Origin: Rhodospirillales bacterium
GTDB lineage: Bacteria > Pseudomonadota > Alphaproteobacteria > Rhodospirillales > Shumkoniaceae
Assembly (NCBI GenBank): GCA_028281785.1
Contig: JANQJG010000054.1
Span: forward strand, 1-40,386
Direction of reading: 5' to 3'
Length of the DNA: 40,386 nt
Shown here piece by piece: positions 15,913 to 23,872 of this stretch. A program made the translations under genes and the position numbers. Numbering within the stretch: position 1 is the first letter of the stretch; each line of letters starts with the position of its first letter. The notes under the pieces are model-generated. The model was given only the letters and a program-made list of their open reading frames with translations. It was not told where the DNA came from and made no database searches.

Positions 15913-17772
15913 CTACACCCCGAAGTACCAAGGGCCGAACAGCGTGAACGTCACCCACAGCAAGACGATCAGCGGGATCCCGGCGCGGACGAAATCGCGG
16001 AACCGATAGTGGCCGGGGCCCATGACCAGCAGGTTGGTCTGATAGCCGAGCGGCGAGGCAAACGAACAGTTGGCGGCCAGCACCACAACGATTGCGAAGA
16101 CATGCGGCGGAATGCCCAGCATGAGGGCGATGTCCACCCCGATCGGCGTGAACAGGACCGCGCAGGCATTGTTGCTGAGAATATTGGTGAAAACGGCCAC
16201 GAGCAGAAAAAACGCCGACAGAATCGTGGCGGGCCCAAAGCCCTGGAGCGCCGCCACCGCCTGGCCGGCCAGGAACGCCGCTCCCCCGCTTTTCTCCAAC
16301 GCCAGCCCCATGGCGAGCGCGCCGGCGATGGCGGTAACGATGCGCGCATCGATGGCCCGCGCCGCCTGGCGGACATTGAGGACGCCCGAAACCACCATTG
16401 CCAGCGCCCCCGTCAGGGCCGCCGCCACGGTCGGCAGCACGCCGCTGGCGGCGAGCGCAACGACTGCCAGGAAGATCAGCACCGCACGTTTGGCATGATC
16501 AACGACGGGCAATTCCTCCTGTGACCATTGGATCAGCAAAACGTCCCCGTGGCCCCCAAGCGCATCGATGTCCTGGGATGGCCCCTGGATCAACAGCACG
16601 TCACCGGCCTGCAGGCGGATGTCCGTCATGCGCCCGCGGATCATGCGGCTGCGACGTTGGATTCCAAGAACGACGCAGTGCGTCTGGTGGTGGAAGCCAA
16701 TCTGCAGCAGTGTCCGGCCGATCATGCGCGAGGCCGGCGTTACCATGGCCTCCGCCACCATGCTCTCCTTTCCTCGCCAAGGCATGCCATCTCCATTTTC
16801 GGAGCTCCCGCCCCCTCCCGGGGCGGAGTAGAGAAGCCCCGGATGCTTGGAGAGAAACTCGGTCAGCGCCTTGCGCGGAGCGGCGACGATCAGGATGTCA
16901 CCCGGCCGCAGAACCAGCCCCTCGAACGGCGGCAGGTGGGCTTCTTCGCCGCGCTGCACCAAGTGCACCGTCATGTCCCGAAAACCCTCGAACATGCCTC
17001 CCGGAGCGTCCTTCCCGACGAAGCTCGACCCCTCCTGGACGGTGACCTGGGCAACGAACTGCTTGCCGTCCCCAATGAACAGCTTGTCGACCAGCGACCC
17101 GCGATCGGGCAGCAGACGGGGCGCGAGCACCACGGCGTAAACGAGGCCCACAACGGCCAGAACCAAAGCCGGCACCGAAAATTCGAAGAAGCCGAGCGGG
17201 CGCTGCCCGACCTCCAACAACGCGCCGTTCACCAGAAGATTGGTGCTTGAGCCGATGAGTGTCGTCATGCCGCCGAGCACCGCGACGAAACTCAGAGGCA
17301 TCATCGTCTTGCTGGGCGAAATGCGGAGCCGGGCGGCCACCATCTGCATGATCGGGATGAAGATGACGACGATGGGCGTGTTGTTGACGAAGGCGCTCAG
17401 GATCGCGACGACGGCCAGCACGACCACGAGCGAAAGCCCGCCGAGCCGGCCCATATGCTCGATGAGCACACGCACGCCGAGGTCGAAGGCGCCGGTCCGG
17501 ACCAGCCCCTGCCCCATGACGAGAAGCGCGAGCACGGTGATCAGCGCGGGGTTGGCGAATCCGTGGAGGAAACCGCTCGGTTCGAGTTGGTCGGGATGAC
17601 CCGGTGCCGGAAACGGAAAGATGCTGAAGAAGAGGAGGAGGGCACAGATCACCCCGATCGACGTGACTTCTATGGGCGTCCATTCAACGACGTAAAACAC
17701 AAGGGCGAGAGCGATGATTCCGAGAGTCGCCCACATGTGGAAGCCGGAAACGAGAGGCAGCGCTTCGGGCAT
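15913..17772 (-). CDS. SLC13/DASS-family permease with RCK_C domains (copy 2)
   Basis: This 619-residue protein is a clear paralogue of the gene at 13922-15778, matching it from F-H-M-W near the N-terminus to the final membrane segment. It carries the same S-S-T-N-L-L-V-N-G loop, two RCK_C modules (L-R-P-G-D-I-L-I-V and L-Q-A-G-D-V-L-L-I-Q-G) and Y-Q-T-N-L-L-V-M-G-P-G-H-Y-R-F. The gap between the copies is 134 bases. Differences cluster in the loop after the second membrane segment and in the linker between the RCK domains, where copy 2 has a Gly/Ser-rich stretch. It is an inner-membrane anion symporter with unknown substrate; two copies may differ in affinity or form a pair. Confidence 0.85.
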   Translation of the reverse strand: MPEALPLVSGFHMWATLGIIALALVFYVVEWTPIEVTSIGVICALLLFFSIFPFPAPGHPDQLEPSGFLHGFANPALITVLALLVMGQGLVRTGAFDLGVRVLIEHMGRLGGLSLVVVLAVVAILSAFVNNTPIVVIFIPIMQMVAARLRISPSKTMMPLSFVAVLGGMTTLIGSSTNLLVNGALLEVGQRPLGFFEFSVPALVLAVVGLVYAVVLAPRLLPDRGSLVDKLFIGDGKQFVAQVTVQEGSSFVGKDAPGGMFEGFRDMTVHLVQRGEEAHLPPFEGLVLRPGDILIVAAPRKALTEFLSKHPGLLYSAPGGGGSSENGDGMPWRGKESMVAEAMVTPASRMIGRTLLQIGFHHQTHCVVLGIQRRSRMIRGRMTDIRLQAGDVLLIQGPSQDIDALGGHGDVLLIQWSQEELPVVDHAKRAVLIFLAVVALAASGVLPTVAAALTGALAMVVSGVLNVRQAARAIDARIVTAIAGALAMGLALEKSGGAAFLAGQAVAALQGFGPATILSAFFLLVAVFTNILSNNACAVLFTPIGVDIALMLGIPPHVFAIVVVLAANCSFASPLGYQTNLLVMGPGHYRFRDFVRAGIPLIVLLWVTFTLFGPWYFGV

Positions 17773-17785
17773 GGTGCGAGGAGAA

Positions 17786-17833
17786 CCTGTTCAGGAGATC
17801 GATCCGACGCCCAAATGGTATGTCCTGTTCAGG
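17786..17833. repeat. Two copies of CCTGTTCAGG, 38 bases apart start to start
   Basis: The decamer CCTGTTCAGG (itself CCTG-TT-CAGG) occurs at 17786-17795 and 17824-17833, one just upstream of the SLC13 copy-2 start and one across the stop of the methyltransferase gene. It might be a paired protein-binding site for the permease gene, or chance. Confidence 0.3.
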
Positions 17834-18317
17834 CTCGTTGATAGATGAAATAGCGGTCCGGTTTCACGCCGGGCGGCGGCGGTAGCTGTGCCCACCCGTC
17901 CGGGTCCAGACGCTGATCGGCGAGGATCACCGCCCTGGGCGCCATCAGGCGCGGCAGCTCGCAGCGGAGAAACGCCGCGATTCGTGCGTTTTCCCGGGCA
18001 TCGCCGGTCCCGATGTCGCAATGGGCAAGGGCCGCCGACGCGACCACGCGGGATCCCGCGCAACGCAAGGTCTCGAAGATATCGCCGAGGATCATGTGAC
18101 TTTCGTCGGGGATACAGGTCGGATGGGCGGCGACGCGGCGGTCGAACACGAAGATCTCGCGGTCCGGAAAAAGGCAGCGGAGATGGTCGTAGGTCCGTCC
18201 GTTCCCCAGACCCAACTCCAGGATCGGCCCCGGCTCGTCCGCGACCAGATCGGCCGCCATGTTCAGGCAGTCGCGCTGGGCCGTGACGCGACGGATGAAG
18301 CTGTCCAGCCGGCTCAC
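17829..18317 (-). CDS. Small class I SAM-dependent methyltransferase
   Basis: The GTG at 18315-18317 overlaps the stop of the upstream cyclic-nucleotide protein as GTGA and gives 162 residues beginning S-R-L-D-S-F-I-R-R. The SAM-binding motif I is I-L-E-L-G-L-G-N-G-R-T-Y-D-H-L, followed by acidic E-I-F-V-F-D-R, where Asp should bind the ribose. The protein is short for a stand-alone methyltransferase and lacks an obvious substrate-recognition domain, so the target (small molecule, glycan or protein) cannot be named. Translational coupling to the cyclic-nucleotide-binding protein and close linkage to the ABC-like protein suggest a joint role. Confidence 0.75.
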   Translation of the reverse strand: MSRLDSFIRRVTAQRDCLNMAADLVADEPGPILELGLGNGRTYDHLRCLFPDREIFVFDRRVAAHPTCIPDESHMILGDIFETLRCAGSRVVASAALAHCDIGTGDARENARIAAFLRCELPRLMAPRAVILADQRLDPDGWAQLPPPPGVKPDRYFIYQRA

Positions 18318-18832
18318 GGCTTCTCGATGCGGGCCGGAGCGCAAGGATGCGCGGAGTCGGCGACCGACTGCATGCTGCGCACCTTCTCCTCGACCAGCTC
18401 GAAGCGCTCGGTCGTTCGGGCGATCTTGTCGCTCAACATGCGCATGACGCCGAGCGCGGTATCCGGGTTCTCCGTCACCAAGCGTATGAACATGTCGCCG
18501 TCGATGCGCATGACGCTGACCGGCCCCCGCGCGCGGATCGTCGCGACCCTTGGCGCGTTCCGGAAGATGGCCATCTCGCCGAAAAGATCGTGCCGACCGA
18601 GCGTCCCGACCACGACGTCGCAGGCTTCGTCGTCCCCGCCCGCGCAGATAATCACCTCGCCCTCGTCGACGATATAGGCGCTGTCGGGCGGATCGCCCTC
18701 CTTGAACAGAACCTCGCCGTCGTCGTAGGTCAGATAGTCGCTGGCGAAAGCGAGCAATTTCAGCTTTGCCGGGTCGAGCTTGGAAAAGATTGGAATCCTG
18801 CGCAGCACCTGAACAGCTTCGTTGAAATCCAC
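18314..18832 (-). CDS. Cyclic-nucleotide-binding domain protein without DNA-binding domain
   Basis: The 172-residue protein consists of one CRP-type cNMP-binding domain (about 12-130) and a helical tail. The start P-I-F-S-K-L-D-P-A-K-L-K-L-L-A and the phosphate-binding cassette F-G-E-M-A-I-F-R-N-A-P-R-V-A-T keep the Glu and Arg that hold the cyclic nucleotide. No helix-turn-helix follows, so it is not a CRP-like transcription factor. It could regulate a partner protein by cNMP binding, and the best candidate is the ABC-like protein 24 bases upstream. The methyltransferase start overlaps its stop by four bases. Confidence 0.82.
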   Translation of the reverse strand: MDFNEAVQVLRRIPIFSKLDPAKLKLLAFASDYLTYDDGEVLFKEGDPPDSAYIVDEGEVIICAGGDDEACDVVVGTLGRHDLFGEMAIFRNAPRVATIRARGPVSVMRIDGDMFIRLVTENPDTALGVMRMLSDKIARTTERFELVEEKVRSMQSVADSAHPCAPARIEKP

Positions 18833-18856
18833 GACTGTTCTCCCCTCCTCCTCCTG

Positions 18857-21508
18857 CTATTCAGCGGCCGCCATCCGCTCGAGCACGCCACCCGGCTGAT
18901 CGAGCTCGGAAACTCGGCCGTTCTCCCGAATCCTGCCGCCCTCCATGATAAGCGCGCGGTCGAAGAAGCGGGCCTGATCGGCGCGGTTCAGGACCCAGAT
19001 CACCCCTCGCCCGGCCAGCTCATCAAAAACGCCTTTCATGATCGAGGTCTGCGTCGCCGGCGCCAGCGCCGAGAGCCCCCCATTGACCACCAGGATGTCC
19101 GGACGCTTCAGCAGGCAGCGGGCCAGCGCCAACCGCTGGCGTTGCCCGACGGTCAAGCGCCCGCCGCCGATCCCCACCGATGCGTTCAGCCCCAGATCGA
19201 GGATCGATCGCCTGAGGTCGAGGGAATCAACCACTTCGCTGATGAGGGCGCCGACCATCTGCTCGCTTTGCTGGCGGCCATAGACCAAGCGGCCGAACAA
19301 GATGTTGTCCTGCACCGGCGCAGCGGCGTTGTACTCCGAGCGGTCGAAAAACGCCACGGAAGGGCGCAGGCCGGGCGGCAGATCGGCCGCGAATACCTTC
19401 CGCGCCTCCAGCAGACCGTGCCTCAGATCGTCGTCGATCAAACCCAGGCGGTGGCGCGCGGGAATGAGTTTGAACGGCAACGACATGAGCATGCTCCGCT
19501 CGGCCTGCTCGAGCCCATCCAGGCCCGTCGATTCGGTGCGACGGACAACATGCTGGAATTCGGGAATCTCGTCGGCGGAGATGAAGCTGAAACGCTCGAA
19601 ATACTCGTGGTCGGCCGGTAGATCCTGGAACAGCTCGACCATGATCCCGGCCAAACTCGCGCCGGTTTCGAGGATTCCCTGGGTCAACCCGACCTTTTCC
19701 AAAACCTCAAGCACGTAGGCGTTCTCACCGAGGCGGTCGAGATCGAAGGCATCGCCGATGGGGGTTCCGAACAGCAGGTTCTCGGCCACCGAGAGGTTCT
19801 CGTTGTACCGGTCGCCCTCGAACGGCTCGACCAGCTTGGACAGGTTTTCATCCGCGTTGAGCCGCTTGTGGAGAACCTCCCGCGCCTCCAGAATGCGTCC
19901 GGCGAGATCGGGCCGCGCGACCGGGTCGCTGGTGCTTTGCAGGCCCATGCGATAGATCGCGTCGTCAAATTCGACGATGCGAAGCACCTCGATAACCCGT
20001 TCGCGCAGCTCCTCGGGATTCGACACACCGGCCGATTCGTAGTCGACCCAGTCGGCGTTGAAATCGCTGGTCGTATTGCCCGAGGCCCGGGCCTCGCTGA
20101 CATACCGACTGCGGACCTTCTTTGCCTCCTCCTCGATGAGCTCGGCCGCGCGCAGCGGCCGGTGCTTCAGCCCGTAGAAAAGGTTGTCGAGAACCGTTCC
20201 GGCAAAGAGAAACGCGTTCTCGTCCACATAGGCGATGCGCCGCCCGGTCACCGACTGGGGCAAGGCAAGGAGGTTGTGGCCGCCAATTCGGATCGTCCCG
20301 CCGGTCGGCAACAGCAAGCGGGCAAGAATGCGCGCCAGGGCGGATCTCCCCGCCCCGCTGGCCCCCAGGATGGCGGTGCGCTCCCGCGCGTCGAAGCTGA
20401 AGGTCGCGCCATCAACCACCTTGATGCCCCCCTCCTCCTCAAGCACGAGGTTCGTCGCGATCACGGTGCCTTCAAGGTCGGGGATATCCTCGGGCTCCTC
20501 GGTCTGCAGCTCTTCGTCCAGAATGCCCGCCGGCTGGAACTGTTCGACCAGCTGCTCGTACTTGATTCGGGCGTCCTCCTTCATCTGGTAGTAGCGCAGA
20601 AGCTCCTTCCAGGGGCCGGACAAATCCTTGTAGGCGGCGAGAATGGCAACCAGCGCGCCGAAGGTGAGATCCCCGGCAATCACCAGATAGCCGCCGATCG
20701 CATAGAAGAAGAAGGGCGTAAGTTGCGCCAGGAAGTTATTGAGAAATTTGATGAAAAACTTCAGCCGGTAGATCTTGTACCGAATATCGTAGATCCGCCC
20801 CACCCGGTTCGCGAAGTCCGCGCGCTCCAGCTCCGAGGTGTCGTTGGCGTGGATTTCCTGGATTCCCGTTACCGACTCGCCGATCCGTTCCGACAGCTTG
20901 CGAACCGTCCGCACGCGCTCCTTGGCGAGCGCGTTGACGCGACGCTGAAGCTTGGGGATGACGTAGATCTGGATCGGGTAAAGGGCGATGGCGGCAAGGC
21001 CCAGAATCCAGTCCTGCACGAACATGAACGTCAGGATGGTGAGCAGGGTGCCGCCCTGGAAAGCCGGCCAGGCGAAGGCGTCACCGAAAAACCCGCCGAG
21101 CGGCTCGCCCTCGGTCGTGATCATGGCGATGATCTCGCCCTGGGAAACGCGCCGGAATTGGGGAAGCGGGAACCGCAGGACCCGACTGTAGAGCTGATAG
21201 CGGAGACGGCGCAGCATGCGCTCGCCGAGCTGCCCCTTGAAAACGTTGATCCAGTATTTGAACCCGCCATTGACCAGGACGAGGCCGAGGAAGGCGAAAC
21301 AAAGGAGCAGCAGGTATTCGACCTGCCCGAAGGTGAAACCGAAAAGGATTCGGGGGAAGTCGGTGCCCGCGATCGCCTTGTTGATGATGATCTTCGGCAG
21401 CTCGAGCGTCATGTAGAGGAACGGAAATGACGCGGCCGTCAGGACGAGCAAAAGGATTTGCTGCGGCCGGCTGTACCGAAAGATGTACCTGAATAGACTC
21501 GGTTCCAT
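18857..21508 (-). CDS. ABC-exporter-like protein with degenerate, interrupted ATPase domain
   Basis: The 883-residue protein begins with an ordinary type-IV ABC exporter membrane domain (about 15-310, six predicted segments). The nucleotide-binding domain is abnormal at every catalytic motif. Walker A is G-A-S-G-A-G-R-S (382-389), with Arg388 for Lys. The Q-loop region reads Y-V-D-E-N. The signature is L-T-V-G-Q (785-789). Walker B is I-L-V-V-N-G-G (805-811), with Asn and Gly for Asp and Glu. The H-loop position is Asn841. About 400 residues separate Walker A from the signature instead of about 100; the inserted stretch repeats Q-loop-like segments ending D/E-N-L/I-x-F/Y-G three times (441, 577, 734). 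It probably cannot hydrolyse ATP normally and may be a regulated channel, scaffold or receptor. The frame is intact, so it is not a pseudogene. Confidence 0.85.
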   Translation of the reverse strand: MEPSLFRYIFRYSRPQQILLLVLTAASFPFLYMTLELPKIIINKAIAGTDFPRILFGFTFGQVEYLLLLCFAFLGLVLVNGGFKYWINVFKGQLGERMLRRLRYQLYSRVLRFPLPQFRRVSQGEIIAMITTEGEPLGGFFGDAFAWPAFQGGTLLTILTFMFVQDWILGLAAIALYPIQIYVIPKLQRRVNALAKERVRTVRKLSERIGESVTGIQEIHANDTSELERADFANRVGRIYDIRYKIYRLKFFIKFLNNFLAQLTPFFFYAIGGYLVIAGDLTFGALVAILAAYKDLSGPWKELLRYYQMKEDARIKYEQLVEQFQPAGILDEELQTEEPEDIPDLEGTVIATNLVLEEEGGIKVVDGATFSFDARERTAILGASGAGRSALARILARLLLPTGGTIRIGGHNLLALPQSVTGRRIAYVDENAFLFAGTVLDNLFYGLKHRPLRAAELIEEEAKKVRSRYVSEARASGNTTSDFNADWVDYESAGVSNPEELRERVIEVLRIVEFDDAIYRMGLQSTSDPVARPDLAGRILEAREVLHKRLNADENLSKLVEPFEGDRYNENLSVAENLLFGTPIGDAFDLDRLGENAYVLEVLEKVGLTQGILETGASLAGIMVELFQDLPADHEYFERFSFISADEIPEFQHVVRRTESTGLDGLEQAERSMLMSLPFKLIPARHRLGLIDDDLRHGLLEARKVFAADLPPGLRPSVAFFDRSEYNAAAPVQDNILFGRLVYGRQQSEQMVGALISEVVDSLDLRRSILDLGLNASVGIGGGRLTVGQRQRLALARCLLKRPDILVVNGGLSALAPATQTSIMKGVFDELAGRGVIWVLNRADQARFFDRALIMEGGRIRENGRVSELDQPGGVLERMAAAE

Positions 21509-21602
21509 CTCACCCCATTGCGGACCTTGCGTAAGCCCTTGATTTAACTATGGCTGACCCGTTCCCAACCGTAAACCCAAGATTGACGGCCTCGGAGGCA
21601 TC

Positions 21603-23507
21603 TCACCCGGCCGCCCGGACGGGGGCGGCGGCCAAGCTAGGTTCAGGGCGTCCGGCCGCTGGCGTATCGACATCCTCGATCCGAACCACGTCCGGCGTGG
21701 GGATCTCCTCGCCGAGACCAAGGGTGAGAAGGATCCCATCCCCGGAAGACGCCTCGGCAACCCGTCGAAGCGGCAGCGCCGCCAAGGAATCACGCAGCGG
21801 ACCGTTACGCCCCGTCGGCCGCATTTTGAGCTGAAGGCGCGGCGCGCCTCGGGCCTGGGCCCGTCGCCCATACCAGCACAAGAACGCCTCTTCGATCCGC
21901 TTTCGCGCGACCCGGCAGGACATCACGAACTCGAACAGGGTGGAGTCGTTCCCGTCCAGACGAACCGCGGCAAAACCCACCAGACCGTAGTCGCCAAACG
22001 CGTCCGAGACTTCGAAGGCAAGGCACTCATGCGCCGGCTCCGCGAGCAAGGCCTCGAACGAGGCCAAATCATAGCGGCGAGCCGAGAGGTTGAACTGATT
22101 GCTGCGCTGAAGCAGCTCAAGGCACCGGGCCTTCTGATCCTCCCGTGGCGCGCCGATCCGCATCACCATCCGGCAGCTTCTCAAGAACGCGTCGTGACCG
22201 CCCTCCCAGGAGGCCGCGATTTTCTTTCGACGCGCCTCGGTCAGGTAGCCGAGCCGCCGCTTCCGGCTGACCTCGGTGACCGGCACATCGAACTCATCCC
22301 GCTCCAGGAGGCCGTCGATTCGGTTTGAATCGAAAACGCGGACCTGTGGCCAAGCCGCCGAGACCTCCGCCCGTTCGAAGGGCGAGTCATCGACGAAGGC
22401 AAAGCTGTCGAGGCCGATATTGAGCTCGGTGGCCACGCGCCGCAGGCTTTCGCTCTTCGGCCCCCAATGGATGGCCGGATACAGAAACATGTCCCCGAGT
22501 CCCAGGGCCTCTATGCGGGGCCACGCGACGTCGAAATCGTTCTTGCTGGCGACCGTTTGCAAGATGCCGCGCTCATCCAGCCGCTTGACGAGATCGAGCA
22601 CGGCCGCGCGCGGCGTGACGCCGGCGGCTCCGTCTTCCCCGATCACCCCGTCCCAAAGGGTCCCGTCAAGATCCCAGGCAACGCATTTCACCTTGGCCGC
22701 CGGACGGCCCGACGGGACCGGGGATTCGGATTTCGTTCGCTCCGCCTCGGCGTATACGACGAGATCCAGCCAAGTGAAGACCAGCCGGATCTCGGCATCG
22801 TTCTCCGGCCATAACCGAATCTTGCCGGGCCCCGGTGGCAATTCCGAGAAGGGGATCTCCCAGCTGTTCCAGCCGGGCCGGAGATCCAGCCTTTTCCGAT
22901 AGAGCGTTCGACTCTGCTTGGGTTCCGCGGCCTCGCGGTCGATCTCCAGCTGCAATCGATGGGGAGCATCATGGGCCGAGTAGACCTGGATGTAGAGCGC
23001 ATCCGGCACCCGCGCTCCCTCCGCGGCCAATCCGAACCGCCGGCGGATCGTCCGCTTGCGAGACCGGCGCAGCCGCTCGCCCAGCCGGGCCGGCCGATCC
23101 CCGGGCAGCGGCAGGCGCCGAACCCATGCGGCGCCCTTTTCGAGCCCGTTCAACATGGCGGAGAGAGGCCGTAAGGCAGTCAGGGACAGAATCCGGGGGC
23201 GCGCCGGCCAAAAGGCTTCGAGCTTGCCCCATCGGCGAAAACGGATGTCCGCGCCAAAAACCAGCGCCCCCTCGACCGACCGATTGGGATAGATGCCATA
23301 AGCAAAGCGCGCGCATTGGCCGTCGCCGCGGGCCATATAGAGCGGGCAGACCCGATAGCAGGACGGAACCGCACATTCGACGCAGTGTTCCTCCCACATC
23401 AGCACGGCGGCCCCTCGAACGGCGCGCTCCGAGGGAGGCGCCGGCGGCGCCAGGTCACCCGCCATCTCGCGCCAGCCCGACCGGCTTTTCCAGGTCAGTT
23501 GATACAT
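21603..23507 (-). CDS. FkbH-like HAD-IIIC protein with Cys-rich N-terminus
   Basis: The 634-residue product has three regions. Residues 37-75 hold a cysteine cluster (Cys42, 45, 50, 54 and 65; C-x2-C-x4-C-x3-C-P) resembling a ferredoxin or zinc site. Residues about 165-255 look like a beta-rich, perhaps carbohydrate-binding region. From 274 on lies the FkbH module: HAD motif D279-L-D281-G-T-L-W-D-G, then A-S-K-N-D-F and F-V-D-D-S-P-F-E-R. The C-terminal part carries a GNAT-like region (R-S-N-Q-F-N-L-S-A-R-R-Y). FkbH-type proteins load glyceryl or similar acyl groups onto carrier proteins, or act in polysaccharide decoration. No carrier-protein gene is in the window. Placement beside glycosyltransferases favours glycan modification. 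Start at ATG 23507; another ATG 14 codons later is possible. Confidence 0.82.
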   Translation of the reverse strand: MYQLTWKSRSGWREMAGDLAPPAPPSERAVRGAAVLMWEEHCVECAVPSCYRVCPLYMARGDGQCARFAYGIYPNRSVEGALVFGADIRFRRWGKLEAFWPARPRILSLTALRPLSAMLNGLEKGAAWVRRLPLPGDRPARLGERLRRSRKRTIRRRFGLAAEGARVPDALYIQVYSAHDAPHRLQLEIDREAAEPKQSRTLYRKRLDLRPGWNSWEIPFSELPPGPGKIRLWPENDAEIRLVFTWLDLVVYAEAERTKSESPVPSGRPAAKVKCVAWDLDGTLWDGVIGEDGAAGVTPRAAVLDLVKRLDERGILQTVASKNDFDVAWPRIEALGLGDMFLYPAIHWGPKSESLRRVATELNIGLDSFAFVDDSPFERAEVSAAWPQVRVFDSNRIDGLLERDEFDVPVTEVSRKRRLGYLTEARRKKIAASWEGGHDAFLRSCRMVMRIGAPREDQKARCLELLQRSNQFNLSARRYDLASFEALLAEPAHECLAFEVSDAFGDYGLVGFAAVRLDGNDSTLFEFVMSCRVARKRIEEAFLCWYGRRAQARGAPRLQLKMRPTGRNGPLRDSLAALPLRRVAEASSGDGILLTLGLGEEIPTPDVVRIEDVDTPAAGRPEPSLAAAPVRAAG

Positions 23508-23872
23508 AACGCCAGACTTTCGAGCGACCGCAAGACGCGATTATCTCCTTCCCTCGACGACAGCTTACGGTGTCAGCGGCGCGGCACCGCCTCGCGATAG
23601 CTCTTCAAAATGTATCGACCGCCCACCCCTTCACATTTGGGTGATCCGTCCCGACCATAGGCGCCAAAATGCGTGCGAGAAGGACCAGACCGCCCGCCAT
23701 TCTCGCCAAGCCGACAGTTTCCGGCACGGATCAAGAGGTCGCGCCGCCATAGGACCATGGCCCGAACATCACCATATCTCTCGGTACATATGCGAGGAAA
23801 ACGTTGTTTCAACGGCCCATGACCGAAGATAAAATGCCCAACTGGCCGAACGAAGGGCGCTTGGGGGGATTC
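23508..23872. other. Divergent control region between the two glycan arms
   Basis: This 365-base gap separates the start codons of the FkbH-like gene (minus) and the first glycosyltransferase (plus) and should contain promoters for both directions. On the plus strand TTGTTT (23804-23809), 18 bases, then GATAAA (23828-23833) is a possible promoter. A small dyad CGTTG-TTT-CAACG (23802-23814) overlaps its -35 box. On the minus strand I found no convincing box pair. Nothing else is evident. Confidence 0.45.
23804..23833 (+). promoter_or_regulatory. Possible promoter of the glycosyltransferase operon
   Basis: TTGTTT and GATAAA are spaced 18 bases apart and would start transcription near 23840, shortly before the chosen ATG at 23873. 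The CGTTG/CAACG dyad overlaps the -35 element. Moderate matches only. Confidence 0.35.

Noticed and set aside
18314..18832. Cyclic-nucleotide protein as a CRP/FNR transcription regulator
   Set aside because: The sequence ends about 40 residues after the sensor domain and has no helix-turn-helix.
19868..21430. 520-codon plus-strand frame opposite the ABC-like gene
   Set aside because: The minus-strand protein has a recognisable membrane domain and degenerate ATPase order; the opposite frame has no family features.
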